Source: Spinellus fusiger | Lineage: Eukaryota; Mucoromycota; Mucoromycetes; Mucorales; Phycomycetaceae | Length of the DNA stretch: 64,000 nucleotides | Direction: 5' to 3' | NCBI GenBank assembly: GCA_025094145.1 | Contig: JALLLS010000013.1 | Span: 519,444 to 583,443 of the forward strand | Shown here: positions 21,723 through 32,180 of the stretch, piece after piece | Layout of the letters: each line of letters starts with the position of its first letter | How positions within the stretch are numbered: position 1 is the first letter of the stretch | Notes under the pieces: generated by a model | The model's input: the letters and a program-made list of their open reading frames with translations, nothing else | Databases searched by the model: none | What the model was told of the DNA's origin: nothing | Made by a program: the position numbers and the translations under genes

Positions 21723-23788
21723 ATGGACAATGTCTTGCTTTGGGACGAAACAAAAGTAAACAAATGGATAGCCTCTATTGGCTATGCCATGTATGAAAAA
21801 CAGTTCAGAGGTGAGGTCTTATTGAATGGATATTGGATATACACACACCTCATCTCAGCCACACTCCACAGAACAAGGCATTACAGGTGATGTTCTTGTT
21901 CATCTCGACCACGACTCCCTCAAAGACCTTTCTGTTCACTCTCTCGGTCAGCGTATTGATATGCTAAAGAACATCTATCACCTGAAATCCCATTATCGTA
22001 TACCTGTAAATGAATGGGATTATGTTCCACCGAGTAAGTGATAGATGAGTATGACTTGCAAAACAACACTAGGTTGACTGAACTGCTGTTTCTACAAGGT
22101 GTTTTGTATGAGAATGTAGGTAGAGAAGCGTAAGTGGACAGCACCATGACATGCTCACTCTTCTCTCTTCCTACAATAGGATTGGCTAGGACAGAATGGC
22201 ATGGCAGACTACCGAAAGATCGAGGCTGCTTTTCAAGAGAGAGGTAGGGTCTCTTTCTTTTCTATGGGAGTGGTTGTTGGATTGACATGGCTTGTTCTCA
22301 TGGTAGATATACATATGAAGCGACTTGCAGAAGAACTGTATAGGATCAACTCGGAAGTTTGTCGGCTAAAAGAAGATGTGACCATGGTGTGGAAATCAGG
22401 AAAGGAGAAAAAGGTAGGTGCATTTAAATAACATGAGTTTATTCATGGGAAATGGCTTTAAGCAAAATGGATCTATCTCTGTGAATGAAGCAGAAAGGTC
22501 TCCATCTATACCGCTTGCGCAAAAGAGCTATCCTTATCTTCTAAGCAGCTCACAGAGTCTAACAGTCAACACCAACATCAACAACCTCTCCAATTCCAGT
22601 ATTCATAGCATTCATAGTGGTTCTCAGTTAAAATCACTGCCTATTCTCACACCACCCACCTCCAGTTATACATTGCAAGGCGGGGACTACTTCCACTCTA
22701 CTACTAGCCTTCCTGTGTCAGATGGGTTTCTCTCCATAGAAGAGGTAAAATGAATCAGACCTTTGGATCAAAGTGTATGGGTGGGCAGCACTTCAGACAC
22801 TTACCCTCTTTTGTTTCTTTTCTTTATTGTAGCATAAACATCCTCCCACTGTAACAATTAATGATGGAGGAGCCATCAAGGTGTACGGAGAAAAGATATC
22901 CAACAATAGCTCAAAGATGGACTCAGAATCCTCAAAGAATGTTCGACTCTTGTTAGACGATACATGTTCTAAAGTAATTACATCTACATTGAAAAAATAC
23001 AATGTTGTGGATGATTGGCAGGAATATGTTTTGTGGATTAAATATAGTACACAGGATAACTTCCACGGTAATGTCATCCTATTATCATGCATAATATATA
23101 TTAATGTGGTTTATTTGTATTAGAATATGCCATTAGTTATGATGAAAAGCCACTGAGAATATCCCAAAAGTTAAAGGAGGCTAAGAAGAATCCCATTTTT
23201 ATCCTTAAGCATAAAAAGAACAATAAGATATTGATCCCCACTACATCAGCATCAGCAACATCGTCGGGTGCAAACACACCCTCTTCCATTGCCACAGCAC
23301 CCCTTCCCAATACTAACGATACCAACTCCAACTCCAACAGCTCTAATAACTCCAACTCCAATACCAACTTCAATACCAATACCAACTCCAATACCAACTC
23401 CAACTCCAATACCAATACCAATACCAATACCAATACCAATACAACACTACCTGACCAGCCAAAGACAGCCATTACTGTTGGACGTGTAGGGTATGATAGG
23501 GTGGTACCTGTCATGTCTTCTTCCTTATCCACACCTACACCCGGCACTAACTCCAATTTAAGCTCAAACCCCAATTCATCTGCTCTGAACCACACATCTA
23601 CACACGCAAAGAACTCCAATGTCAGCATGGCTTCTTTATCAACCCTAAAGCTTTCACCTTCTCTCTCAAAAAGAAGTGGCACCATCAACGCCAAACCTAC
23701 AGATGGATTTCTCAATGAACTTGGGTTGGATAGTGAAGTGGCAGGTGCCATTTACTCTATTATGATGGAAGATAATGAAAAGAAATGA
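21723..23788 (+). CDS. STE50: STE50-like MAPK-pathway adaptor (SAM + Ras-association domains)
   Basis: A multi-exon gene. The N-terminal SAM domain reads LLWDETKVNKWIASIGYAMY, spliced to QGITGDVLVHLDHDSLKDL and HSLGQRIDMLKNIYHLK. A coiled-coil segment with MKRLAEELYRINSEV follows. The RA domain has VRLLLDDTCSKVITSTLKKY, DDWQEYVLWIKY and YDEKPLRISQKLKEAKKNP, close to the Ste50 pattern. Ste50 tethers the MAPKKK Ste11 and links it to Cdc42 and Ras-type GTPases at the plasma membrane (family knowledge). A long Ser/Thr/Asn-rich tail follows, and the protein ends GAIYSIMMEDNEKK. The start is the only ATG that places the SAM helix correctly. The promoter region contains the end of element E6. Confidence 0.85.
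23316..23445 (+). repeat. Asn-codon microsatellite inside the STE50-like gene
   Basis: Imperfect tandem AACTCC/AATACC hexamers encode alternating Asn-Ser and Asn-Thr. The tract lies after the RA domain in a region expected to be disordered, so length change should be tolerated. Long antisense open frames here (Val/Leu/Glu-rich) are by-products of the repeat. Confidence 0.85.
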
Positions 23789-25270
23789 GTGTGCTTTGAT
23801 AGGTTTTATATATTATTATTATTATTCCATGGATCCATAGAGTAGGTAGGTCTGTGTCTTTAGCTGGCAAATAAAACAGCACATTTTGTATGTGAAAATT
23901 TCACTCTAGGAAGTATTATATGCCATAAGAGATGAAAAATAAGTGTGGGTGTGGGTGTGTCCTTTGTTTGTTTGTTTGTTTGTATGTATGTTTGTATATA
24001 CCTAAACACTTATATTTATATCTATTTACTTGTACATTTATCATTAAATTTCAAAGCATTTTTGTTTTCTGTATTAAACAATTCAGTCATTACTATTTAT
24101 GCATTGAGCCTTAGAATTGCCCTATGTGTGTAACAGAAGGGTGGTAAAGAATTCAACTTCTAAGGGGCATTCATATTGACAAGAATAAACAGAACAACAC
24201 ATGTTTTGATATTGAAGTGTTTTTTTTGTCTCCAGAATCTCTACTTTAGCTTTGATAGGAATATCTATCTATTTATCTATCTATAATGTTTTGTTTTATT
24301 TTCCAACTTATTTGTGAGTCGCTAAATTTATCTTAAATGTTTATTTGTAATTTACCTGAAGAAATTTCAATGATCTTCAGTGTTTATGGTTAGACTTGCA
24401 TAACTTAAGTCAGTGAATAGTGTCGGATAATCACTTTCCATAAATAGAACTATCGATCATCTCAGTCAATAGAAACACATACTACCTAAATGGGACCCCA
24501 TGGTAGAAGAGTTAGTAGCAAGGCGTATATCTAAGGATGATACTTTAGCAAGAGAAGGCTTTCCATAGCTTTTTATTAGTAGATATTAGTAACTAGAAAA
24601 GTATAAAAGAAGTACAAAAGAGTAAATAAAGATCAGACTTTGTTTACTCTTTGAACTGTCCAGGATTTCCCTTTGGTTAAACCCAAAGACGACACTATGA
24701 TCATTTTGGGTTATCATATAGTATATAATTGATATAAAACAAACAATATCCATTCAAATTTAGTCTTAATCTACTAGACATTACAATGTCTTTTTGCATG
24801 AAAAAGTACAATAAGATACACTTCATTATGTTTTTAGATAGTTTACCTGTATCATTGGTTTCCGTCAGTTAGTTAACCAAGGCTCCAACAATCACTGGGG
24901 AAGGAGAAGAGTGGGGAGGAATCAAAAGGCTTGGCCCTTTTATTGGTTTTAGTCATATCTTTGGAGCCATACTTTCTTTCGTTACATCTCCAAAAGTGTT
25001 ATGGGCAGGTACCATTTTCTCTTTGAGACAACAGACTACATCTAAAGTATAATGTAGCAGTGAGATCACAATTCCCAAAGCTTCAATGTCTTATCTTTCA
25101 TACAATGTTGGTTTGAACACCTACAGTCACACCCAATTGAATTTAATACTTTTGAAAATAAATATCAGGACAAAATAAATAAGACATGTTCAACATTAAA
25201 TAAAACACTCCATTTGATATAGAAGCTTCACAATTAAGCTCAACAAAGCTCAACATCTTTAATGATTGAA
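23789..25270. other. Intergenic AT-rich region
   Basis: Contains (TTTG)n and (TATC)n microsatellites near 23968 and 24262, and stretches with no coding signal. A CCAAGGCTCCAACAATCACT segment near 24880 and its surroundings are less AT-rich, but I could not tie them to any gene or element. Confidence 0.4.
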
Positions 25271-25284
25271 AATATAAAAATAAT

Positions 25285-25620
25285 AAGAATTAATACTTTG
25301 TATAGTCTCTTTTGGTATCAATGACTGCCTGGCAACGATCCTTCATTAAGCTCACTAAACGTTTGGCAATATCAACGTCGACATCTCCCTGAACTTCTAA
25401 AGCTGTCTTAAGCCCATCAATATGTTTGATACTTGCCCTTTTGTTATTGATAAGCTTATCAAGACAGCTCCAGAGATTTTCAATGGGGTTGAGATTAGGG
25501 CTTTGAGCGGACTAGAAATCAAAACATCTAACTACATGTGTCTCTTTCCACCATAGTGTATAGCCACCTGTAGGACAGGTAGCCCTATCTTCTTGCAACA
25601 GAAACTCACTGTTTTCTTTC
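25285..25620 (-). pseudogene. Tc1-like transposase C-terminal fragment (family C)
   Basis: On the minus strand the frame reads SAQSPNLNPIENLWSCLDKL, the conserved P.S.D/N.NPIE.LW block holding the last catalytic residue region of Tc1/mariner transposases. It continues to DIAKRLVSLMKDRCQAVIDT and YTKY at the C-terminus. The usual D of SPDLNPIE is N here. Upstream sequence up to about 25620 is degraded. No terminal repeats could be assigned. Confidence 0.75.
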
Positions 25621-25839
25621 TCTAATCTTTGGAATTACTCTGGCCCCTCGCTAGTAACATTCTACTTCAAGCTTATCATAAACTCTATAGTTTCTAGTTG
25701 AAGACTATGCCTTTGAAATTTGAGATTGCTTAATGGAATGTGATTCTGTGGTAAAAAGAATCATGTTTAAAAATGTATAAATTATGGGGTTGTATTCTAA
25801 CTGATGTTATGTGACTGTAGTAATGATTCTTTAATGGTC

Positions 25840-26030
25840 CTCACAATACTGATCTCAATTCAATTGAACATTTGTGGACCCACCTAAAGAAGGTTATTAG
25901 GAAATACAGGATGATATATTCTACCAAGGAAATGTTGAAGGTTGCTGTGGTGCTTTAATGGGGTTAAATATATAAAGTGATAGACACCCTCATTGCCAGC
26001 ATAGGGCGGAGATGCCAAGGGTGGTCACTG
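25840..26030 (+). pseudogene. Tc1-like transposase C-terminal fragment (family D)
   Basis: Reads HNTDLNSIEHLWTHLKKVI then YSTKEMLKVAVVL, with a stop near 25957, then IDTLIASIGRRCQGW. This is the DLNPIEHLW block and C-terminal tail of a Tc1-type enzyme, distinct in sequence from the preceding minus-strand fragment. It is only the last third of a gene. Confidence 0.7.
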
Positions 26031-26317
26031 TGGTTATTAATTAACCTTGTAATAAAACAACTGTTATGTATTTTAGACATTGTAATATATATCTATTGAA
26101 AGCTTTCTGTTTTTAGCTAATGAATTCATGAAGTTATAACACTATTAAGAAAGGTATAAATCCAAAGAAGAAGAAAAAGGAAATCTATATCTGAAATGGT
26201 CGATTACATTTGTTTGATCACTTTAATAAGTGACAAAACGAAAGATAAATTTCTATTTTTTATTCTTCAAAAATAAAATAGAGGTCTTTTTCTTTTCTTT
26301 TATAACTTATTCAATAG

Positions 26318-27025
26318 ATGACTTTAGTCAATGAAAATCAGCCAAATGTTAGCCAAGAATATGAAGATAGTCCTATCAAAAGGAGAGAGCATGATGTGTT
26401 TATTATAGGTCAAATCATAGGACAATGGAAAATGCATGCTACTTATCAAGAGATTACTGACGATCTTGACATCCCAAAGAACACAGTGGGCAGGAGTGTT
26501 CAATTGTATAAAAATAAAGGCATAAATCGACCCAAAATGTGTACAGGAAGACCTGAAAAGGTTTCATCTACCTAAAAACAGGCTATCGTTCTGTCTATTC
26601 ACAGAAACCCTATACAAACAATTGCATATCATTTGAAAATATGAATGATGCAGGCGTAGATATTTGCCGTAGTACATTTCTAAAATACATGAATCAACTC
26701 AGGTTTTTTTTTCATGCTCACTATCAAGACTACCTGATATGTCACTTACTCAAAAGCATAACCAATGCAAAACAGCTTGAACGATGCTTGTGTAGTGAGT
26801 GGGAGAAGATGCCAAATGAATTTCTGGAAAATTTAGTGGATAGCATGCCAAGGAGATGCTTTGCTGTGATGAAGAATAAAAGCTTTACTACAAAGTACTG
26901 AGCAATATTTTTATAATAAAACTGTAGAAAATCATCTAAAGAACAGATATTCCAAATCTTATGTTATTCCACGAACCTTTTATTATGAACATCTTAGACT
27001 GATAGATATACCTTTATTTTTTCAA
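26318..27025 (+). pseudogene. Tc1-like transposase, internally deleted (family B)
   Basis: ATG 26318 opens an 85-codon frame with a helix-turn-helix (QIIGQWKMHATYQEITDDL and KNTVGRSVQLYKNKG) and GRPEKVSS. After a stop the sequence continues as LSIHRNPIQTIAYHL and, in another frame, DICRSTFLKYMNQL. It then jumps to the C-terminal block PNEFLENLVDSMPRRCFAV ending FTTKY. The catalytic DDE core between them is deleted. It shares its 3' flank with the fragment inside E6. Confidence 0.8.
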
Positions 27026-27255
27026 AAAATAATAATCAAATAAAATCAAAATAATTGAATTTTTGTTTAGTCACATTACTTGGGAGTGTACTTGCACCAT
27101 CACATGCTCGCGTGCAAAATGATGAAATGGCCTATATTGAGTCGCCGCATCAACCCATTCTTTGGGTCAGATTCATATCACGTCCTACACACCTATTTTC
27201 TTTTGGGGTTTCCATCGTTTCCACAAAGCGTCTCTTTCCTTTTCCTTATTGCATA

Positions 27256-28164
27256 ATGGACAGTCTTATTGATATTTACAAACCTTCTCTTTACTTATCA
27301 TTGGCCTCTATTCTATTCAATCCTCTGTTTTGGAATTGTGCAGCGAGAACGGGTAAGTGTAGCATAGAGAGAACAGAAAGAAATGTCTTTCATATGCTGC
27401 CTAGTACTGACTCAGGATATAGAATATCATAAGCATACAATTACAAAGATAGCAGGTGGAAATCCCTACTATGGCTGCTATGCCTTGGGAGTGATAATAT
27501 TTGGCCTTGGCATCATAAGAGATTATATGCAAGTATCTGTTATAGTGTTTCATAAAGAGTGGATCTATCTATGTCTTTTTCTTCTTTGCTGATACACTCC
27601 TTCAGATATGTAACGGCACTCGTACATCAACCCACCCATCCTATTTTAGAAAGTGGTCCTGCACAGAGTCTGGCTGTTGTGCTATTCTGCATTGGAAACA
27701 TTCTAGTGCTGTCCTCCATGTGGAGACTGGGAGTGACTGGTACTTATCTTGGTAAGTAGATAAAAAGACAAGACAATACTTATGGGAGATGCATTTTAGG
27801 GGACTACTTTGGTATTCTTATGAGTGAGCGGGTGACTCGATTCCCATTCAATGTGTGTACTAATCCCATGTACACTGGATCTACATTCAGCTTCCTAGCC
27901 ACTGCATTATGGTAATAGAGATACCACTCTTCTACACTACCTTGTTGTGAGGGGACTCATACTCTCTGTTTTCTCTTTCTTTCTATAGGCATGCTAGTCC
28001 TACTGGTATTCTATTAACTCTTTTTGTTCATATTGTTTATATGGCTGCTCTGGAATATGAAGGGTAAGTGGATAGTAAAGAGAACAATTGAAGTAGTGTG
28101 TTTACCCCCTTCCAATAGACCTTTTACTGTCATGATTTATAGTCAACAGGAAAAGAAAGAGTAG
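27256..28164 (+). CDS. OPI3: Phosphatidyl-N-methylethanolamine N-methyltransferase (OPI3/PEMT family)
   Basis: Six exons (27256-27352, 27423-27528, 27606-27751, 27800-27911, 27989-28063, 28119-28164) give a 193-residue membrane protein, close to the family length. Diagnostic segments are [34 protein letters not shown], then [20 protein letters not shown] and [13 protein letters not shown]. Opi3 carries out the last two S-adenosylmethionine-dependent methylations making phosphatidylcholine in the ER membrane (established). Four hydrophobic helices are visible. The frame between exons 2 and 3 is only kept if a GC donor (GCAAGT, 27529) is used. The gene ends convergently with the unknown minus-strand gene at 28406. 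Confidence 0.92.
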
Positions 28165-28405
28165 ATGCTTGTATATAAATATAAATAAGTATTTACTGTA
28201 GGAAATAAACTTTACAAAGAACAGTCTATTGGCAGAATATACCTAGTGCTACTTTTCTTTCTCACTTTTATTTATTTATTTTCATACCTAAACAGCTGTA
28301 TTTTTATTAGAAGGAAGAGTAGACTCAATGTATCTTCTTTATATACAATATAGATAGATAGATAGATACTTGGATAACAAACAAAACGAAAAAAAAACAT
28401 AACTA

Positions 28406-30303
28406 CTAGTAATAAATACCATTGTACATAGAAATAGACAAGAGACGAATAGTCCACTCTATGTTTTGTTTTGTATCTTTCTCTTTTTCTGATTCTAAAA
28501 TCTCAACCTTTATGATCATTTTGTTAATGTGTCTTCTCCACCGTCTGATAGATGTAGTACCATGATTATTCATATCTTCTTCGTGTTCTTTTGAAATACT
28601 AGAGATGATTCTAGTGGGTGATCCACAGAGAGTACTATGGCTACATCTTAATGTGTGCATGTTCTTATAAGACATGTAATACCATGCCACGATTAATACA
28701 TGTCGGTAGATATCAGAGAGTGTTTTCATTACTACAGGACAGGACTTCATAAAAACAGAGAATAGCTTGTCCAAGTGAAATTCAGATACTTTTCGAAGGT
28801 GTTGGTGGCGTTTCTTAACATGGGACATATCAGAATCCGAGATTATTAACTCACACAGTTCATAGATGAAAGCAGGACACTTGATGGACTAGGAATAGCA
28901 TAGGGCATTTAATAAGAATCTCATATAATAAGAATCATACCCAATATGTTTACCTCTAGAACAAAGGCCATAGCATCTGCTGGGAGGTGGTTTGTATATT
29001 GAAGAAGTTGTTGGAGTAGAGCATCATGATCAACAAGATGGTCATGGTAAGAGAGATTAATAAGCTACGTGACAATAACAAACACTTATTAGCTACTCTT
29101 TCCCTAGTATGGCTTACAATGTTCAATAGCCGTCCAGAAAGACCCACAGCTTCTGTATAGAGTAGAGCATTGGCTTTACTCTTTTCTTCCTCAAACACAC
29201 TCAATATACTCTTTAAATACCGATTGAACTTTTGAACAACTCCCAAATAGTTCTTATCCATATTAGAAAGAAAGATACAATACTTGAGTTTCTTTGGACA
29301 ATCTATAAAAGCAGAAACATATATATTTATACACAGAGAGAGAGATGATCCACCACCACAGGAAACAAAAAAAACTTACTTTTCCTTAGAGAAATATCTT
29401 TCTCTACGATACTTGTCAATACATTCACTATTCTATGATGACACTATAGGATTCTTTGTTTATCCACAAACAGCTCTCTGTAGGATGATGGTGTAGTTTA
29501 CCTTGATCACAGCCATATCTTGTGTGGAAGACAGTGTAAGGCTCTGCTCAACAAAGCTCCATACATCATCATAGGCCTTTAAATCACACTGCACATCTTG
29601 TATCTCTTCTTGTCTTTCAATTACTTTCTTGGACCGCAATCTACTTATACCAGATCCAAAAGAAGTCCAAAGACACTCCAGAATAGAAGGACCGAAGATC
29701 TCTAGGACATTCAATAGGATCTTCTCTGCTTTATAATTCAGAGCCATTGGGGAGGTATTTTGATGATGATGATAATGAGAAGAAGTTGGTGGTGGTGTCA
29801 AGACTTTGTTGACAAGAGCGAATAAAAGAGAACTGCGCAGTTATAGACATGTGTAGATAGGCCACATCCCCTCCTACTCTTCTCTTGTTGTTTATGACAC
29901 ATGGTGCTTACCGAGGAAAGAATCGCTTGGCTATCAATGCGGATTCCATAATTTCCATGGCTGCCACGTCTAATCTCTGGTTATTCCTGTAAAGTTTTTA
30001 TTCCTGGAGTTTACCATGCCCAACGTCGAGATAATCAATGATCATGTCACAGAGCTGGGGCTGAAGAGGACCATTATCCCATAACTCAGTGGCATGGTGT
30101 GATTCATGGGCCCGGTAAGCGTCAATCAATTGTGATTCTGTTGCAAGGACGCTTTCTGCTGTCACTTCTTGATTCTGTCCTTCCGAGTCTGTAATAGTGA
30201 AGACTACTTTACCGCACTAGTAGGAGACAGGGGCTTAGTCATGCAGTAGGTCTATAAAAGAGTGTCTGCTTACCTTGTCAAAGCGGTGTCCGATAATGGC
30301 CAT
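28406..30303 (-). CDS. Unrecognised multi-exon alpha-helical protein
   Basis: A chain of minus-strand exons with proper GT..AG introns joins into one long frame of roughly 450-500 residues, so I regard it as a real gene. It starts MAIIGHRFDK, continues with CGKVVFTITDSEGQ, DNGPLQPQLCDMIIDYLDV, LDVAAMEIMESALIAKRFF, a His-rich loop (SSHYHHHQN), then long amphipathic helices such as YKAEKILLNVLEIFGPSILE and YDDVWSFVEQSLTLSS, and ends SMYNGIYY. I recognise no domain family; the helical-repeat character suggests a scaffold protein. Exon borders near 28830-29100 are uncertain. It shares a 131-bp divergent promoter with DHFR. Confidence 0.6.
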
Positions 30304-30434
30304 AGTGGGAGACACTGGGACTCTCGTTCTTTCGTCAGAACTCCCTTTGTATTTAATACACAAAGAGAAGAAGACTGTCATGGCGAACAACGTGACAGTC
30401 AATTGTGACCTTGCTTCTTCTGTTTCTCTTCTTG
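30304..30434. promoter_or_regulatory. Short divergent promoter (unknown gene / DHFR)
   Basis: Only 131 bp separate the minus-strand start at 30303 from the DHFR ATG at 30435, so promoter elements must be shared or overlap. TATTTAATA (30350-30358) resembles a TATA element. The assignment is inference. Confidence 0.4.
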
Positions 30435-31082
30435 ATGCGTTCATTAGCTTTGATTGTTGCTGCAACCCAGGACAATGGCATAGGGCGTGGTGGTGTCTTG
30501 CCCTGGCGTATTCCCAAGGACATGGCCTTCTTCAAACACACTACGATGCTCATTCCCAAAGAGTGCACTGAAAAGCACATAAACACAGTGGTTATGGGCA
30601 GAGTGACCTGGGAATCGATTCCTCCCAAGTTCAGACCCCTTCCTGACCGCTATAATGTGGTGGTGTCTCGGAATCCCCACTATGACTTGTAGGTGATAGC
30701 AGTGTGTTTGGGGCAGGAGTGTCTTATTGTGTTGGATAGACAGCTACCAGACAATACACAGGATGCAGTATTGACACACAGTTTGGAGAGTGCACTTGAG
30801 CTGGAAGAAACGCGCCAGTCCAGCCGTGTGTTTATTATCGGTGGTGCACAAATGTACTCTATGACTCTGCAACAGTCTCTATGCACCCATCTTCTAGTGA
30901 CACGCATCCTTACTGAGGTGGAGTGTGATACCTTCTTCCCAGCTATTGATCCTCATGTCTACCGAGAAGCCACGCATGAAGAGCTCGAGGCCTATGTAGA
31001 GCAGCCTGTGCCCAGAGGTGTACAGACATCTTCTGGCTATAGCTATGAATTCAAAATGTACATCCAATCTAGTCTTCAGTAG
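30435..31082 (+). CDS. DFR1: Dihydrofolate reductase
   Basis: Two exons (30435-30688 and 30740-31082) encode 198 residues, typical of fungal DHFR. The fold is plain: [20 protein letters not shown] then [11 protein letters not shown], the NADPH-binding [12 protein letters not shown] and [10 protein letters not shown], and [10 protein letters not shown] before the CDTFFPAID strand. It reduces dihydrofolate with NADPH, feeding thymidylate and purine synthesis. An upstream in-frame ATG (30405) would add ten hydrophobic residues not found in the family, so 30435 is preferred. The 51-nt intron must end at GGATAG (30739) rather than the earlier GGGCAG to keep the frame. The gene is convergent with dephospho-CoA kinase, the stops being 37 bp apart. 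Confidence 0.95.
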
Positions 31083-31119
31083 TCTTTGGTGGTCTATTAT
31101 CTGTAGCAGTAGTTTATTA

Positions 31120-31890
31120 TCAAAATAACCATACAAATGGCAATACAATAAGAGCCATTGGGGCAATGTACTCTAATCCCCATACTATTGTGGAAGGTTT
31201 TGTCTTTTGAAGCATACTGTTGACCTGCTTCTTAAGCTGTACTAAATCACTAGAATTGTCAAGAACAATATCCACCTTCTCCACCTTATCATTCAGAGGG
31301 AGCTGTGCTTTGATGCGGCTCATGGCTTGTTCTTCTGTGATGGTGTCTCTCTGTCTCAATCTCTGCAGCTGAAGTGCCTCCGAACTAACAATACCCTCTA
31401 ATAAGCCTGTTGACTCTACTGACTCACTCACCAGTAGACAAGCACGGTTGTGCCCATGTATTTGTCCAAATGACTCTCTAGTAACAGAGGAACATCAAAT
31501 ACCACTCTATCTGTTCCCTTGAGCCAATAGACAAATGCCTGTCTCAACATCTCCTTGCGCACATAAGGGTGAGTGCACTGATTCAATATCTTCCGCTTGG
31601 CTGGATCATTAAAGATAATTTCGCCCAACTTGGGTCTGTCCAATGTCTCATCTGCCAGAAAGACACTCTCTCCAAAGGCCTCTCTGATCTTTTTGTTGGC
31701 GGGTTTGCCTGGTGCAACGACTTCTCTTGCAATGGTATCGGCATCAATCACAGGAACACCATACTCTCGAATTAGCTGTGTTGCTGTAGACTTGCCTAGT
31801 CTGTCATTCAATACTCTGTGCTTATTGAATGCACTTGTTTCTCTTTTTCTTACCCGAGGCAATACCACCTGTCAGGCCAATGAGTTTCAT
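31120..31890 (-). CDS. CAB5: Dephospho-CoA kinase (CAB5 family) with C-terminal membrane anchor
   Basis: Three exons (31890-31854, 31795-31432, 31384-31120) give 221 residues. The start MKLIGLTGGIASGKST contains the Walker A P-loop, with the first intron splitting it. VIDADTIAREVV and RVVFDVPLLLES are the other CoaE signatures, followed by a lid and RDTITEEQAMSRIKAQ. The enzyme phosphorylates the 3'-hydroxyl of dephospho-CoA, the last step of CoA synthesis. The protein ends with a hydrophobic tail (YIAPMALIVLPFVWLF), suggesting anchoring to a membrane (often the mitochondrial outer membrane for fungal and animal relatives; inference here). It is divergent from UFD2. Confidence 0.93.
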
Positions 31891-32025
31891 CAAAGGGAGT
31901 CACTTGTAAGGAAAAGAAAACCCATTCCGGACCTGCATAATGAACATGACGTCAAACACTGTCACAAGCGATAGAATTCATCTACGCTGCTGTGTCCTTA
32001 TCTCTTTCTCCTTTGTTCATTCGTC
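31891..32025. promoter_or_regulatory. Short divergent promoter (dephospho-CoA kinase / UFD2)
   Basis: The two start codons are 135 bp apart and point away from each other. A TGACGTCA palindrome (31949-31956) lies in the middle, the same CRE-like octamer found between bL27m and ATP synthase g. Confidence 0.5.
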
Positions 32026-32148
32026 ATGGAGTCCACAGACACACTTTCTGATGCTGAAAAAGTAAAGAGAGAGTACCCTTCTTCTTCTTTTTTTATGCTG
32101 TGGGTTAACTGTGTATGAATAGATGCGTCTAAAGAGAGTCGCCAAGTT

Positions 32149-32180
<32 letters not shown>

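Noticed and set aside
23137..23751. 204-codon minus-strand frame opposite STE50
   Set aside because: Val/Leu/Glu repeats are the reverse translation of the Asn-Ser/Thr hexamer repeat; the plus strand carries the RA domain and tail of STE50.
30700..30739. In-frame continuation of DHFR from GAGTGTCTTATT after the GGGCAG acceptor
   Set aside because: That acceptor gives the wrong phase with the only usable donor; the acceptor GGATAG 23 bp downstream restores the frame.
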